Shown here: positions 52,728 through 61,333 of the stretch, in pieces
Numbering within the stretch: the stretch's first letter is position 1
How the letters are laid out: every line of letters begins with the position of its first letter
NCBI GenBank assembly: GCA_031375105.1
Contig: JANMHJ010000016.1
Coordinates: 1 to 64,000 of the forward strand
Direction of reading: 5' to 3'
DNA length: 64,000 bases
Origin: JANMDU01 sp031375105
GTDB taxonomy: Bacteria > Pseudomonadota > Gammaproteobacteria > Burkholderiales > Burkholderiaceae_C
Position numbers and translations under genes: made by a program
The notes under the pieces: generated by a model
Database searches by the model: none
Told to the model about the DNA's origin: nothing
The model's input: only the letters and a program-made list of their open reading frames with translations

Positions 52728-54026
52728 ATGAAAAAGACTCTCGTAGCACTCGCCTCTATGGCTGCTCTCGGTGCATTCGCACAATCCTCAGTGACCATGT
52801 ATGGTCTTGTTGAAGCCACTGTTGATCTGGCCTACAAAAGCTCGGTTGACACTCGCACTGACACAGTCAATGCCGCTGGCGTAGTAACTCAAGGACTCAC
52901 TACTTCAAATGCAACTACCAAAGCTGGTTTCCGTGTACAAGACGGTAACAGCCAAGGCACGGGCACCAGCCGTATCGGCTGGCGTGGTACAGAAGACTTG
53001 GGCGGCGGCTTAAAAGCCAACTTCCAGCTCGAAATGGGTCTGCGTATTGATGATGGCTGCGTCACTTTAGGCCAAGGCACTACAGGTTGCACTAACTCCA
53101 GCGATTCGGGCGGTAATGTGTTCGGCCGTAACGCATGGGTAGGCGCTGCTGGCGGTTTCGGTGAGGTGCGTTTGGGTCGTCAAGTGGTCGGTTCTTTCGG
53201 CACGCAAGCCAATGGCTGGTCTGCTGGTTCATCAAACGGCCTGTACGATGCGGGTTCCGGTACAGCTCCTCTCATGGGTGGTGTGCGTTTCTCTAACGCC
53301 ATCCGTTACATCACCCCTAACATGGGTGGTTTGACTGGTTCTGTGATGTTTGCAGCTCCTGAGAGCACCACCACAACCAACAACGGTGCTGCTGGCGTTG
53401 CTAACGTAGCGACCTCCAGCAAGCCAAAAGTTGGCTTTGATTTGGCTTTGGATTACGCAAATGGTCCTTTGTATGTCGGTTTTGGTCATAACAGCCGTGG
53501 CTCTGCTCCAACAGTCGCCAGCGCTGGTCCAAGCCCTGCTGCATCTTCTAGCCAAGGTGATATCAAAGCGTACACTTTGAGTGCTGCCTATGACCTGGGT
53601 GTGGTGAAGCCTTACTTCAACTACACGCGTCAGAAATCAGACAGCGGTTCTACAACAGCACCTACCACTGTCTCTGCAACTTCCCGCACTGACAAGGCCT
53701 TCTCTATTGGTGTACGTGCTCCCTTGGGCGCTATGACTCTGATCGCTGGCTTTGGCAACAACAAAATCGAGTCAGCTACTGCTGGATCCACTGCGAATAT
53801 TTTGACAGCAGCTTCTGGCACTGTAGGCAAAGTTCGCGCATTCCAAATTGGTATGCAGTATCCTTTGTCTAAGCGTACTTTGATTGAAGCTAATTACGGC
53901 CAGCACAAGACGACCAACGATGCGGGCACCTCTACTGTTGTTGCTGGTGCAATCACCGGTGGTTCAATCGTCAACACGCTTACCAAAGTGTCGGCTATGA
54001 ACGTGGGTCTGCGTCACTCCTTCTAA
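52728..54026 (+). CDS. Gram-negative porin (Omp32-like)
   Basis: 432 residues from ATG 52728, which follows GGAG and gives the signal MKKTLVALASMAALGAFAQ. The start of the mature chain (SSVTMYGLVEATVDLAYKS), GTSRIGWRGTEDLGGGLKAN and FGRNAWVGAAGGFGEVRLGR are classic betaproteobacterial trimeric-porin motifs; it ends in RHSF. A 16-stranded general diffusion porin, probably anion-favouring like Omp32. Its own terminator follows. Confidence 0.95.
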   Translation: MKKTLVALASMAALGAFAQSSVTMYGLVEATVDLAYKSSVDTRTDTVNAAGVVTQGLTTSNATTKAGFRVQDGNSQGTGTSRIGWRGTEDLGGGLKANFQLEMGLRIDDGCVTLGQGTTGCTNSSDSGGNVFGRNAWVGAAGGFGEVRLGRQVVGSFGTQANGWSAGSSNGLYDAGSGTAPLMGGVRFSNAIRYITPNMGGLTGSVMFAAPESTTTTNNGAAGVANVATSSKPKVGFDLALDYANGPLYVGFGHNSRGSAPTVASAGPSPAASSSQGDIKAYTLSAAYDLGVVKPYFNYTRQKSDSGSTTAPTTVSATSRTDKAFSIGVRAPLGAMTLIAGFGNNKIESATAGSTANILTAASGTVGKVRAFQIGMQYPLSKRTLIEANYGQHKTTNDAGTSTVVAGAITGGSIVNTLTKVSAMNVGLRHSF

Positions 54027-54068
54027 TTTGATGCGGATCTAGCATCTGCAGCAAGTTAAAAGACTTCA

Positions 54069-54103
54069 AAAGCCATCCGGAGAAATCTGGATGGCTTTTT
54101 TCT
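54069..54103 (+). terminator. Rho-independent terminator of the porin gene
   Basis: AAAAGCCATCC (54069-54079) with GGATGGCTTTTT (54089-54100) and a T run. An ATG inside it (54091) opens the frame of the next gene, but the real start is probably 54130. Confidence 0.9.
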
Positions 54104-54129
54104 TGGGTGTCTTGCACAATTGTGTCTCT

Positions 54130-54894
54130 ATGTTTTTATTTTCTTGGGTTTGTACTTCATCGCGGTTTTGGGCTCTTTGCGCACTGATTTGCGTGAGCGG
54201 CTGCTCAACGCTCCCTGCGCCTTCCGAACCAACGCGTGAACAAACTTCTGCGCCTGCCCTCAGTGCTGATTTGTCTTCATCCGCGCAAGCCTCTTGGAAG
54301 CCGATGCATTTGCCTGGTAAGCGCAAAACGCAATTTACCCACACCACGCACGATGGTCGCCCTGCCGTGCTGGCTACGGCAAACAGCTCGGTCAGTATGT
54401 TTCGTCGGCAGCTGAGCATCCCTGCAGATGATCTGGGTGCTTTGAAATTCTCTTGGAAAGTGCCTAGCTTAATCCACGCCGCCGATATGGGGCAGCGCGA
54501 GCTCGATGACTCTCCTGTGCGCATCGTCTTGTCTTTTGAAGGCGACCGCAGCCGCTTTTCCCACAAGAATCGCATGCTCTCCGAATTGTCTCTCGCACTC
54601 ACGGGCGAAGAGCTGCCCTATGCCACGCTGATGTATGTCTGGTGCAATCAGTGCAAAGCAGGCGATGTGATCGTCAACCCACGCACAGATCGCATCCGTA
54701 AAATGAGCGTGGAATCGGGTGTTGGCAACCTGGGGCGCTGGCTCGATTACGAACGCGATATTCGCGCCGACTTCATCAACGCCTTTGGCGAAGAACCGGG
54801 TGCGCTCACAGGCATTGCTTTGATGACGGACACCGACAACACGCAATCCAAGGCCACGGCTTGGTATGGGCCGGTGAGTTTAAAGGCGAAGTGA
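54130..54894 (+). CDS. DUF3047-type lipoprotein
   Basis: 254 residues from ATG 54130 (frame open from 54091 within the terminator). Signal with lipobox VSGC (MFLFSWVCTSSRFWALCALI and CVSGC). The body has LKFSWKVPSLIHAADMGQRE, DSPVRIVLSFEGDR and ALMTDTDNTQSKATAWYGPV, typical of DUF3047. Probably a beta-sandwich periplasmic lipoprotein; function unknown. A truncated HEPN gene follows after 15 nt. Confidence 0.8.
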   Translation: MFLFSWVCTSSRFWALCALICVSGCSTLPAPSEPTREQTSAPALSADLSSSAQASWKPMHLPGKRKTQFTHTTHDGRPAVLATANSSVSMFRRQLSIPADDLGALKFSWKVPSLIHAADMGQRELDDSPVRIVLSFEGDRSRFSHKNRMLSELSLALTGEELPYATLMYVWCNQCKAGDVIVNPRTDRIRKMSVESGVGNLGRWLDYERDIRADFINAFGEEPGALTGIALMTDTDNTQSKATAWYGPVSLKAK

Positions 54895-54909
54895 CAAACT
54901 GACGCGCAG

Positions 54910-55179
54910 ATGAAAGCTGGTCAAAAACTCGATTTTTCTTCGCTCAAAAAGGCGTGCGAATCGTTGATGCGTGCTCACCAGCGCAGTATCGCTTTGCCTC
55001 TCGATGAAGAACTGCGAGATGCATGCATCCAGCGCTTTGAATCTAGCTTTGAATTGGCTTGGAAAATGATCAAACGGCGCTTAGAGCGAGATTTAGCCAG
55101 CCCCGCGCAGCTTGATGGGATGAGTTTCCAAGAAATGATGCGCTTGGCTTTTGAGTACAGGGGCGCTACAGATGATTGA
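54910..55179 (+). pseudogene. Truncated HEPN (HepT/HI0074-type) nucleotidyltransferase-partner protein
   Basis: 89 residues against about 140 for intact members. It shows the N-terminal part of the fold (ACIQRFESSFELAWKMIKRR, QLDGMSFQEMMRLAF) but ends before the RNase motif Rx4HxY. Reading the other frames beyond the stop does not recover the missing part, so a deletion rather than a frameshift is likely. It overlaps the next gene by 8 nt and so may survive only as a translational leader for it. Confidence 0.7.
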
Positions 55180-55465
55180 TCTGGCGCCAGAGCATCGAGC
55201 ATGGCTCGTTGATGTTTTTAAGCAGCATGCGCCTGCTGCAACGCTTTACGCCTTTGGCTCGCGAACGCAAGGCTCAGCCAAGCCGCATTCAGATGTGGAT
55301 ATTTTGCTTGATAGCACAGAGCCCATATCCATGCTTCAACGCGCTTGCTTGCGCATGGACTTGGAAGACAGTGATTTGCCGATGCGGGTGGATTGGCATG
55401 TGTTGCAAGAAGTGCCGGAGTATCTTCAAAAGCAAGCGCTAACAAAAAACATCATCTCGGTTTGA
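55172..55465 (+). CDS. MntA-type minimal nucleotidyltransferase (first module)
   Basis: 97 residues from ATG 55172 inside the HEPN end. The catalytic pattern GSx10DxD is complete: GSRTQGSAKPHSDVDILL (Asp41, Asp43), with a further acid in MRVDWHV. In studied pairs MntA AMPylates the HEPN toxin on a tyrosine and thereby blocks it. Here its partner is truncated. Confidence 0.82.
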   Translation: MIDLAPEHRAWLVDVFKQHAPAATLYAFGSRTQGSAKPHSDVDILLDSTEPISMLQRACLRMDLEDSDLPMRVDWHVLQEVPEYLQKQALTKNIISV

Positions 55466-55554
55466 TGGCATCAAATTCGCGGGGTCATGGCTCGGAGTCA
55501 GGGCTTGGAATGTGATCGACGGACACACGGCAAGGCGAGCGGCAAGCTTCTGCT

Positions 55555-55584
55555 TTGATTTTTTTACTCTGGTAGACTTATCTT
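55555..55584 (+). promoter_or_regulatory. Possible promoter of the second MntA-HepT module
   Basis: TTGATT (55555-55560) and TATCTT (55579-55584), 18-nt spacer. Because the ATG is at 55589, the message would be nearly leaderless, so this is tentative. Confidence 0.35.
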
Positions 55585-55588
55585 TACC

Positions 55589-55921
55589 ATGACAACAGCC
55601 CATGCATCTGCAATACCTCAAACGGGTGCGCTCCAGCAACTGACCGAGCGCAGTATCGGTTATTTGCGACAGCTGTTCAAAAGTTCTTTGCCGCCAGACA
55701 CGCCGGTGTATCTCTATGGCTCGCGCTCAAAATACACCCATCGCTGGAACTCCGATTTTGATTTTTGGATTGATGCTCCCTTAACACGCGAGCGGCTAAG
55801 CGCCTTAGAAGAAGCGATTGACGATTCTTTTGTGCCCTTCCATGTTGATATCGTTGCCAGCCCTTTGGTGGCGGGGCGCTTTGAACGTGAAGTGCGGCAA
55901 GGGGCTATTAGATGGATGTAA
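55589..55921 (+). CDS. mntA: MntA-type nucleotidyltransferase antitoxin (second module)
   Basis: 110 residues. GSx10DxD is present (Gly44-Ser45 and Asp56-x-Asp58 in YGSRSKYTHRWNSDFDFWID) with the third acid in FHVDIV. It is the antitoxin partner of the complete HEPN gene that follows with a 10-nt overlap. The sequence is clearly different from the first module (KYTHRW in the loop), so the two are not a recent duplication. Confidence 0.85.
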   Translation: MTTAHASAIPQTGALQQLTERSIGYLRQLFKSSLPPDTPVYLYGSRSKYTHRWNSDFDFWIDAPLTRERLSALEEAIDDSFVPFHVDIVASPLVAGRFEREVRQGAIRWM

Positions 55922-56340
55922 AACTGGCAGCGTGGTCAGAGGCGGTTAAGAGCTTTGGCCTGCTGGCCAGACTCGATTGGATGCAAACGGCAGCTGACTT
56001 AAACAACGATGTTTTGCTCGACGGGCTGCAAAACGGTTGCATTCAAAAATTTGAATACACCACTGAGCTTTGCTGGAAGACTTGGCGTGCAATTTTGAAA
56101 GAGCTTGATGGTCTTGAAGAAGCTTCACCCAAAAAAGTGATCAAGGCATGCTTTTTGGCTGGCTATTTCGAGGCAGGCGATTTCGAGCTGCTGCTTGCCG
56201 CAGTGGATGAGCGCAATCGCCTAAGCCATGTTTATGACAGAGATGGTTTTGTTGCTGCGCTGGCTTTGATGCCACAATTTGCTGATCTTTTTGACCGCCT
56301 CTTGGCTGTAGCGGGCAAATTAGCTGAGGCATCGGGGTAA
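55912..56340 (+). CDS. hepT: HepT-type HEPN ribonuclease toxin (second module)
   Basis: 142 residues, helical. The HEPN catalytic motif is complete: RNRLSHVY (Arg101, His106, Tyr108), i.e. Rx4HxY. HEPN toxins cut RNA; Tyr108 is the position AMPylated by MntA in characterised systems. The start overlaps the antitoxin by 10 nt, antitoxin first. Likely functional toxin-antitoxin pair. Confidence 0.88.
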   Translation: MDVKLAAWSEAVKSFGLLARLDWMQTAADLNNDVLLDGLQNGCIQKFEYTTELCWKTWRAILKELDGLEEASPKKVIKACFLAGYFEAGDFELLLAAVDERNRLSHVYDRDGFVAALALMPQFADLFDRLLAVAGKLAEASG

Positions 56341-56420
56341 ATCCTCGCACTCTTGGCGCGAGTCTTGCTGCATCATTTCACCTTTGTTAATCGCCCTGTT
56401 GGGCAAGAGAGTGAACCACG

Positions 56421-58010
56421 ATGAAGATCAAACTTACCCTTCTCGCCGCCAGCATGGTGCTGGCAGGCATGGCCAGCACGGCTGCTGCCAAAACTTTTAA
56501 ATGGACGAGTGCCAGCGACATTCCGACGCTGGACATCCATTCGCAAAACAATGCGCTGGGCAACGGCGTGCATGCGGCGATCTATGAGTCGCTGGTGTAT
56601 TACAACAGCCGCAGCTTCAAGGTCGAGCCGATGCTGGCCACCCGCTGGCAAGATGTCTCGCCCACGCAAGTGCGCTTTACGCTGCGCGATGGTGTGAAAT
56701 TCTCCGATGGCTCGACGCTCACGGCGGACGACGTGGTCTTCTCCATCATGCGTTCGCTGGCCAGAACCTCTAATTTTGCCGTGTATGCCCAAGGCATTGA
56801 CCGCGCTGTCAAGGTCAATAACAACACGGTGGACATCATCCTCAAGGGCCCCAACCCCGTTTTGCTGAACCAGCTCACCGAGCTGCGCATCATGAGCAAG
56901 GCTTGGGCTGAGAAAAACAACTCAGTCGATCCGAAAGACATTCGCACCAAGGATGAGAGCTTCGCTCACCGCAACGCCATGGGCACAGGCCCCTACATGG
57001 TGAAAGAATGGCAGCCGGATCAGCGCCTGGTGTTGGTGCGCAATCCCAACTGGTATGGCTGGGCAGGCAATGTGGCGCAAACCAATGTGACCGAGATTAT
57101 CTATACCCCCATCCGCGCTGAAGCCACGCGCGTGGCGGCATTGCTGTCGGGTGAAGTTGACTTCTCCCTTGACCCTAGCCCGCAAGATTTACCGCGTCTG
57201 CGCAATGCGCCGACCCTGAAGGTGATGGACGGCGTGGAAAACCGCACCATCTTCTTCGGCATGGATCAGTTCCGCGAAGAGCTGACGGGCTCCAACATCA
57301 AGGGCAAAAACCCGCTCAAAGATGTGCGCGTGCGCCGTGCGCTGTATCAGGCGATTGACATCGATAGCATCAACAAAGTCACCATGCGCGGCCTCTCGCA
57401 GCCTACGGGCGCGATGGTCGCTCCTATGGTGGCCGGCTGGACGGAAGCCGTCCACAAGCGCCTGCCTTTTGATGCCGAGGCGTCCAAAAAGATGCTGGCC
57501 GATGCGGGCTACAAAGATGGCTTTGAGGTTGATTTCGCCTGCCCCAACAATCGCTACATCAATGACGAAGAAATTTGCCAAGCCGTCACCGCCATGTGGG
57601 CCAAAATCGGCGTGAAAGCCAAGCTGCGCACCTTACCGCTGGTGACCTATTTCCCAATGATCCAGCGCTATGAAGCCAGCATTTATATGCTGGGCTGGGG
57701 CGTGCCGACCTTTGACACGCTGTATTCCGCACAATCCCTGTTCCGCACCGTGGGCACAGGCGGCGACGGTAACTACAACGTGGGCCGCTACAGCAATGCA
57801 CGCATGGATGTCGTGGTGGATCGCATCAAAACGGAGACCGATTTGCTCGTGCGCAACCGTTCGCTGACCGAATCTCTGCAATTGTCCAACGACACGGTCT
57901 CGCACATTCCTCTGCACAACCAAATCATCCCTTGGGCGATGAAGAAAAGCGTTGATGTCGTTCACCGTGCCGACAACCGCATTGACTGGCGTTTGGTCAA
58001 GGTCAACTGA
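56421..58010 (+). CDS. ABC-type peptide/nickel-family substrate-binding protein (SBP family 5)
   Basis: 529 residues with a signal peptide (MKIKLTLLAASMVLAGMAST, cleavage after AAA). SBP_bac_5 pattern: SDIPTLDIHSQNNALGNGVH, VRFTLRDGVKFSDGSTLTAD and GTGPYMVKEWQPDQRLVLVR. Binds oligopeptides or related solutes in the periplasm. No permease or ATPase gene lies in this window, so it must work with components encoded elsewhere. Confidence 0.93.
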   Translation: MKIKLTLLAASMVLAGMASTAAAKTFKWTSASDIPTLDIHSQNNALGNGVHAAIYESLVYYNSRSFKVEPMLATRWQDVSPTQVRFTLRDGVKFSDGSTLTADDVVFSIMRSLARTSNFAVYAQGIDRAVKVNNNTVDIILKGPNPVLLNQLTELRIMSKAWAEKNNSVDPKDIRTKDESFAHRNAMGTGPYMVKEWQPDQRLVLVRNPNWYGWAGNVAQTNVTEIIYTPIRAEATRVAALLSGEVDFSLDPSPQDLPRLRNAPTLKVMDGVENRTIFFGMDQFREELTGSNIKGKNPLKDVRVRRALYQAIDIDSINKVTMRGLSQPTGAMVAPMVAGWTEAVHKRLPFDAEASKKMLADAGYKDGFEVDFACPNNRYINDEEICQAVTAMWAKIGVKAKLRTLPLVTYFPMIQRYEASIYMLGWGVPTFDTLYSAQSLFRTVGTGGDGNYNVGRYSNARMDVVVDRIKTETDLLVRNRSLTESLQLSNDTVSHIPLHNQIIPWAMKKSVDVVHRADNRIDWRLVKVN

Positions 58011-58079
58011 TCTTTGGCCTTGCCCAAGAGTCTGGGTGGCTGAACGATTTCGGCCTCAACCGCCAAGACGCCTAGCCCC

Positions 58080-58106
58080 TGAAGCCCGCCTTGTGCGGGC
58101 TTTTTT
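58080..58106 (+). terminator. Rho-independent terminator after the binding-protein gene
   Basis: AAGCCCGC (58082-58089), loop CTTGT, GCGGGCTT (58095-58102), then T residues. Confidence 0.9.
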
Positions 58107-58208
58107 CTTGGCCACATGCACAGCGTGTTGGCGAAGTGCCGTAAAGCTGTGTAAACCATGCCAACGCTTGCACGCGCTCTGCGTTAAACAAGGCACAGGA
58201 GATGTGCC

Positions 58209-59660
58209 ATGAACAAGACAACAGCCTTACTGGCCGCGTGCATACTGGCCGCGAGCGGCTCCAGTTTTTCGCAGATGCTGCCAGACAATAGCCCTGCCGC
58301 CGTCTGGCGAGCCACCTCGCGCTTGGGCTATGGCCCCACGCCTGCCTCGGCGCAAGCCGCCCAGCCCAGCGCCAAAGCTTGGGGCTTGGCGCAGCTGGAG
58401 GTTGCCAAAGCCGCCAGCCAACGCCCGGCGCAGCTTCCTCCTGCTTTGCAAGCCTTGGCCGCGAACCAACAGCAAGTCAGCGCCCGCTTCCATGACGAGC
58501 GCGAAGCCCGCAAGGAGGGCCGCACTAACTTGCAAAAACCCGCTGCGCCCATGCGGGGCGACAACGCGATGGCCGCTTTAGGTACCGATCCTGAAAATTA
58601 CTCCCGCGATATGGCTTTGAGCGCAGGCGCCTGGCGCTTGGCTTCGTGCAGCAATCCAGATTTAGAAAACCCGCTGCTCGCCCGCATGACGGAGTTTTGG
58701 TTCAACCATTTCAATGTTTTCGTGGGCAAAGGCCCGGTGCGCCCGTATGTGGGCAATTACCTTCTCACGGCAATTCGCCCACATGCTTTGGGCAAGTTTG
58801 AAGACCTGCTCTTGGCCACGGCGCAGCATCCCGCCATGCTGCTCTATCTCGATCAAGCGCAGAGCACACAGCGCGGCCTGAACGAGAACTATGCCCGGGA
58901 GCTGATGGAGCTGCACACGCTGGGTGTCAACACGGGCTACTCGCAGGCGGATGTGCGCGAGCTGGCTCGCACGCTCACCGGCTGGTCGGTGGACATCGCT
59001 GCTGGCCAAGGCTTTCTGTTTCGCCCACGGGCGCATGAAGAAGGCACGAAAACCATACTCGGCCGCACTTTCGGCGAAAGCGGCCAAGCGCAAGGCATCG
59101 CTGCGATCAAGTTTTTAGCGCAACATCCGGCGACAGCCCAGAGAATATCTACACGGCTAGCTACGTTTTTTGTAGCAGATAAGCCTTCGCAAGCGCTGGT
59201 AGATCGCCTTGCCAACACCTTCACTCGCAGCGGTGGCGACATCGCTGCCGTGATGCGCAGCTTGATTGAATCGCCCGATTTTTGGGAGAGCAACAACACC
59301 CTCTTCAAAACCCCCATGGATTACGCCTGCTCCAGCCTGACTGCCGCTGGCTATGTGAAAGACGATACCAATCGCAACCAAAACCTGCGCCAAGCCAGCG
59401 GCTTCCTTGCGCAAACGGGCCAACCCGTCAACGGCTGGCAAACCCCCGATGGCTACAAAACCGATGCCGCCACCTGGCTCGCCCCCGAAGCGCTCACGCG
59501 CCGTGCCGATTATGCTTTTGGCCTCGCGCCGCGCATTGAAGAGCCCAGCTTTTTACAGCAGTTTTACAGCAGCGCCACCCGCGAGCGCATTGCCCGCGAG
59601 AGCGCTGTCAACATGCGCACCGGCCTGTGGCTGGCCGCCCCTGAATTCATGAGCAAATAG
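58209..59660 (+). CDS. DUF1800 family exported protein
   Basis: 483 residues with an N-terminal signal (MNKTTALLAACILAASGSSF). Conserved DUF1800 blocks: WRATSRLGYGPTP, MTEFWFNHFNVFVGKGPVRP, LNENYARELMELHTLGVNTG and DVRELARTLTGWS. Function is unknown, but DUF1800 and DUF1501 genes are nearly always paired, as here (6 nt apart). Residues near 318-324 (LATFFVA) coincide with a partial copy of the dispersed repeat (R16). Confidence 0.92.
   Translation: MNKTTALLAACILAASGSSFSQMLPDNSPAAVWRATSRLGYGPTPASAQAAQPSAKAWGLAQLEVAKAASQRPAQLPPALQALAANQQQVSARFHDEREARKEGRTNLQKPAAPMRGDNAMAALGTDPENYSRDMALSAGAWRLASCSNPDLENPLLARMTEFWFNHFNVFVGKGPVRPYVGNYLLTAIRPHALGKFEDLLLATAQHPAMLLYLDQAQSTQRGLNENYARELMELHTLGVNTGYSQADVRELARTLTGWSVDIAAGQGFLFRPRAHEEGTKTILGRTFGESGQAQGIAAIKFLAQHPATAQRISTRLATFFVADKPSQALVDRLANTFTRSGGDIAAVMRSLIESPDFWESNNTLFKTPMDYACSSLTAAGYVKDDTNRNQNLRQASGFLAQTGQPVNGWQTPDGYKTDAATWLAPEALTRRADYAFGLAPRIEEPSFLQQFYSSATRERIARESAVNMRTGLWLAAPEFMSK
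59159..59178 (-). repeat. Partial dispersed repeat, copy R16 (inside the DUF1800 gene)
   Basis: Only the terminal hairpin is recognisable (GCTACGTTTTTTGTAGCA). Translated as ATFFVA in the same antisense frame as copies R4, R11, R18 and R19. Could be chance, hence the lower confidence. Confidence 0.45.
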
Positions 59661-59666
59661 GAGACG

Positions 59667-61136
59667 ATGATGTTGATCAACACGAATCACCTCACTCCAT
59701 ACAGTTCGGTCAAGTCCGTTCGCCCTGAGTTTGTCGACGGGCTCACGAGGACTTCGACAAACTCAGGGCGAACGGATAGGCTTCTCACCCTACCGAATCG
59801 CCGCAGCCTGTTGGCTCAAACGCTCGCCCTGAGCGCAAGCTGCGTCTTGCCCGGCCATGTCTGGGCACAGCGTGCCCCAGCAGGAGCGAGCCATGCGCTG
59901 GGCCAAGGCCGCCTCGTGGTGGTCTTCCTGCGCGGTGCGTATGACGGGCTCTCCGCCCTCGTGCCTTACAGCGACCGCGACTATTACGCCATCCGCCCGA
60001 ACATTTCAGTTGCTGCCCCCGACGGCACGCGCGAGACCGCCCTCAAGCTGGATGACCGCTTCGCCTTGCATCCCGCGCTCTCGCCGCTGTTGCCAATGTG
60101 GCAAGAGGGCACGCTGGGCGTGATCGCCAGTGCTGGCCTGCCTGCGCCGAATCGCTCGCATTTTGATGCGCAGTATTTGATGGAAATCGGTTTGCAGGAG
60201 AAAAGCAGCTCGCCCAACGGCTGGCTCAACAAACTCGCCGCGCGTGCACCCGGCTCGGCGCTGGGCGTGGGGGAGGCCAATCCGGCGATTCTCTCGGGCC
60301 AAGCGGCCGTCAAGCTCATTCCGCGCGGCGATGCTGCTGCCCGCACCGGCGTGCTGGCCAATGAAAAACAGCGCAGCGCCCTGATGGATTTGTATGCGGG
60401 TAACGACGCAGTCAGCCAAGCCTTCCGCCAAGGCGCGGGCAGCCGCATGCAAACCTCGCAAGAACTGATGCAAGAGCGCACCACGCGCATGGCCAACGCC
60501 AATGCAGAGATGGTCGGTATGGCAGGGGCTGCCCAACGCCGCCAGCTCGACAAAGACGGCACACCGCCCAGCACAGCCGCCCAGCAAGCCCAGATGCAAG
60601 CTGCCAGCAATGGCGCTGGCGATCCCGTAGGCCTGGCACTCGATGCACAAAATCTGGCCACGCTCATGCGCAACGATCCGCAGCTGCGCCTCGGTTTCCT
60701 CTCCGCTGGCGGCTGGGACACACATGCCAACCAAGGCAACGCGACCGGGCAACTGGCCAACAACCTCGGAAATCTCGCACGCGGTTTGGCGCAATTGCGT
60801 AGCGAGTTCGATCAACCCGGTGATCTCATCATCGTGATGAGCGAATTTGGCCGCACCGCTGCGGAGAACGGCACCAAAGGCACCGACCACGGCTTTGGCA
60901 ACGCACTCTGGCTGATCGGCAACCGTGTGCAAGGCGGCAAAGTCCATGGGCAATGGACAGGTCTGGCGCGTGGCAATTTGAACGACAACCGCGATCTGCC
61001 TGCACACCATGACTACCGCTCTGTACTCGCGCAGGCTTTGCGCAGCACTTTTGCACTGCCTGATTCGCAATTGCAAGCACTCTTGCCTGGTAGCAGCTGG
61101 GATACGCGCTTGGATGGCGTGTTTCGTAAAACTTGA
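59667..61136 (+). CDS. DUF1501 family protein with twin-arginine signal
   Basis: 489 residues. The start ATG 59667 follows AGGAGA, six bases after the DUF1800 stop. A Tat-like signal (NRRSLLAQTLALSASCVLPG, Arg45-Arg46) begins only at residue 44, because residues 17-37 are encoded by a REP-like inverted repeat. Body: VVFLRGAYDGLSALVPYSDR, LGFLSAGGWDTHANQ, DLIIVMSEFGRTAAENG and GTDHGFGNALWLIG, all DUF1501 (alkaline-phosphatase-like fold). Function unknown. Confidence 0.92.
   Translation: MMLINTNHLTPYSSVKSVRPEFVDGLTRTSTNSGRTDRLLTLPNRRSLLAQTLALSASCVLPGHVWAQRAPAGASHALGQGRLVVVFLRGAYDGLSALVPYSDRDYYAIRPNISVAAPDGTRETALKLDDRFALHPALSPLLPMWQEGTLGVIASAGLPAPNRSHFDAQYLMEIGLQEKSSSPNGWLNKLAARAPGSALGVGEANPAILSGQAAVKLIPRGDAAARTGVLANEKQRSALMDLYAGNDAVSQAFRQGAGSRMQTSQELMQERTTRMANANAEMVGMAGAAQRRQLDKDGTPPSTAAQQAQMQAASNGAGDPVGLALDAQNLATLMRNDPQLRLGFLSAGGWDTHANQGNATGQLANNLGNLARGLAQLRSEFDQPGDLIIVMSEFGRTAAENGTKGTDHGFGNALWLIGNRVQGGKVHGQWTGLARGNLNDNRDLPAHHDYRSVLAQALRSTFALPDSQLQALLPGSSWDTRLDGVFRKT
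59715..59776. repeat. REP-like inverted repeat translated within the DUF1501 gene
   Basis: Perfect 23-bp arms (59715-59737 and 59754-59776) containing GTTCGCCCTGAGTTTGTCGA, loop 16 nt. This CGCCCTGAG...TCGA motif is a widespread palindrome in proteobacterial genomes. It is read in frame, giving VRPEFVDGLTRTSTNSGR. Confidence 0.85.
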
Positions 61137-61138
61137 AG

Positions 61139-61197
61139 GCAAAATTGGCATTTTGCCGTTATATATTGTGCATAGTTTGCTATTGAATTGATAGTAA
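61139..61197 (+). repeat. Dispersed two-hairpin repeat, copy R17 (intergenic)
   Basis: GGCAAAATTGGCATTTTGCC, GTTATATATTGTGCATAGTT, TGCTATTGAATTGATAGTAA. It starts two bases after the DUF1501 stop codon. Confidence 0.82.
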
Positions 61198-61233
61198 CGG
61201 TGTGTTCAGGTTGGGAAGATTTTTCTCCGGTTA

Positions 61234-61289
61234 TTCCCGCTCAGGCAGAGCCGGATAGTTCGCGGAAGATCTTCATACGTAGATCGTGG
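61234..61289 (+). repeat. Fragment similar to the right arm of P1 and its downstream flank
   Basis: CCCGCTCAGGCAGAGCC followed by GGATAG, GAAGATCTTC and CGTAGATCGTGG. The same series of words occurs at 51241-51289, so these are related segments in two intergenic gaps. Confidence 0.7.
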
Positions 61290-61333
61290 CGCCCACAGGC
61301 CACAAGAGCGCCAACAACACAGCCAAAAGAACG

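Noticed and set aside
54091..54129. Start of the DUF3047 gene at 54091
   Set aside because: That ATG is inside the porin terminator stem; the ATG at 54130 directly precedes the lipoprotein signal.
60006..61151. 381-codon minus-strand open frame opposite the DUF1501 gene
   Set aside because: Antisense to a well-supported gene and rich in residues expected from reverse reading of GC-rich codons.
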